NCBI GenBank assembly: GCA_002159155.1
Contig: LZRQ01000199.1
Coordinates: 1-6,078 of the forward strand
Length of the DNA: 6,078 nt
Source of the DNA: Firmicutes bacterium ZCTH02-B6
GTDB taxonomy: Bacteria; Bacillota; Limnochordia; Limnochordales; ZCTH02-B6
Direction of reading: 5' to 3'
Shown: in pieces, positions 5,463-6,078 of the stretch
Layout: the number at the start of each line of letters is the position of its first letter
How positions within the stretch are numbered: the first letter of the stretch is position 1
Program-made: the position numbers and the translations under genes
Notes under the pieces: model-generated
What the model was told of the DNA's origin: nothing
Seen by the model: the letters and a program-made list of their open reading frames with translations, nothing else
The model's database searches: none

Positions 5463-6078
5463 CTAGCCTCGACCCCCGTCGCCGGTCAGCTGCATCAGGC
5501 GCGCCTTAAGCTGCGTCCTGCGCTTCCGGTATACATCCTCATCCAACTCGCCTTTGTGAAACGCCACGTCCAGCCGCACAATCTCGTCCTTTAGCCGCTC
5601 CGCCTCTGCCCCGTGCGCCGGACGAGCGGGCGCCGCTCCGCCCGGTTGAACACCTTTCGCCGCCTTACCCCCGGATGCGGACGCGGCGGTCCCGCGCCGG
5701 GCCCGCATCCTCGTCAGCCCCGCCGCGGCCGCGACCAGCACCAGGGCGGTCAGAGCCAGGCGGGGCATGGGATGGGTGGCCAAGATCTCCACCGGGTCGC
5801 TGCGCATGCCGGCCCGCATCAAGACGGGCAACTCGGCACTGGCCCCGCCGGGGCGGTCCAGCACGACTTGCCAGTTCTCATGGGGCTGCAGCTGCCGCAT
5901 GCGGTAGACGGCAAACTCAATCCCCTCGATCGCTTCCTGCCCCACCGACTCGAGCCGCACACCGCGCACGGCGAGGGTCCCCGTTTCAGCCCAGATCCAA
6001 AGCTCCTCCGTCGGATACAACAACGCCCTGCGCAGCACCATCGGCTCGCGCCACGGGATACTGTAGGCCAGCGCGTAC
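5463..6078 (-). CDS. Hypothetical membrane protein, C-terminal 204 residues; N-terminus beyond the right edge
   Basis: The frame is open to the right edge and reads YALAYSIPWREPMVLRR, so the Met at 6041 is probably internal and the real start lies outside the window. In visible-residue numbering, about 1-100 form a beta-rich region typical of a surface-exposed domain (LLYPTEELWIWAETG at about 19-33, VEILATHP at about 96-103). A single membrane helix follows at about 105-122 (LALTALVLVAAAAGL), ended by RMRARR, which suggests the C-terminus is cytoplasmic. Then come an Ala/Gly/Pro-rich linker and a charged helical hairpin at about 157-198 (ERLKDEIVRLDVAFHKGELDEDVYRKRR), of the short type often seen at the ends of membrane proteins (SHOCT-like by pattern). 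The stop TAG (5465-5463) overlaps or nearly touches the downstream thioredoxin-propeller gene, so the two are very likely co-translated. I do not recognise the family. A role in the same extracytoplasmic redox or cytochrome assembly process is inferred from position only. Confidence 0.82.
   Translation of the reverse strand, partial: YALAYSIPWREPMVLRRALLYPTEELWIWAETGTLAVRGVRLESVGQEAIEGIEFAVYRMRQLQPHENWQVVLDRPGGASAELPVLMRAGMRSDPVEILATHPMPRLALTALVLVAAAAGLTRMRARRGTAASASGGKAAKGVQPGGAAPARPAHGAEAERLKDEIVRLDVAFHKGELDEDVYRKRRTQLKARLMQLTGDGGRG

Noticed and set aside
5463..6041. Complete 192-residue gene starting at Met 6041
   Set aside because: The frame stays open to 6078 with plausible protein sequence (YALAYSIPWREP) and no ribosome binding site precedes 6041, so it is treated as 5'-partial.

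Overview
The window is GC-rich throughout, and every convincing gene lies on the minus strand, so transcription runs from the right end to the left. It looks like a chromosomal fragment of a GC-rich, possibly thermophilic Bacillota. This taxonomic guess is inference. It rests on a glmS ribozyme between glmM and glmS (a Bacillota hallmark), strong AGGAGGTG-type ribosome binding sites, GTG starts, and ResA/TlpA-type thioredoxins; Thermaerobacter, Symbiobacterium or Limnochordia-like lineages would fit.

Right half (2862-6078), in transcription order: (1) the C-terminal part of a membrane-anchored protein with a cytoplasmic-looking coiled-coil tail, open to the right edge; (2) a membrane-anchored ResA-like thioredoxin (WCEPC) fused to a beta-propeller-like C-terminal region with an Asp-box, essentially touching gene 1; (3) after 79 bp, a second membrane-anchored TlpA-like thioredoxin (WCPPC) preceded by what looks like tandem degenerate cupredoxin domains with a CxxxC motif. 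Together they look like an extracytoplasmic thiol-redox or metal/cytochrome maturation operon, although no cytochrome or Ccm gene is visible here.

Left half (1-2662): after about 199 bp of leader, glmM (phosphoglucosamine mutase, GTG start), then a full-length glmS ribozyme, then glmS (glutamine:fructose-6-phosphate aminotransferase, cut by the left edge). GlmS makes glucosamine-6-phosphate and GlmM converts it to glucosamine-1-phosphate for UDP-GlcNAc and peptidoglycan. The ribozyme senses GlcN6P and cleaves the shared transcript, giving feedback on glmS.

The most notable points are the ribozyme cleavage site one nucleotide after the glmM stop codon, a near-perfect Shine-Dalgarno separated from the glmS start by a predicted GC-rich hairpin, and the two unusual thioredoxin fusions. 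I saw no CRISPR array, tRNA, rRNA, insertion sequence or long repeat.
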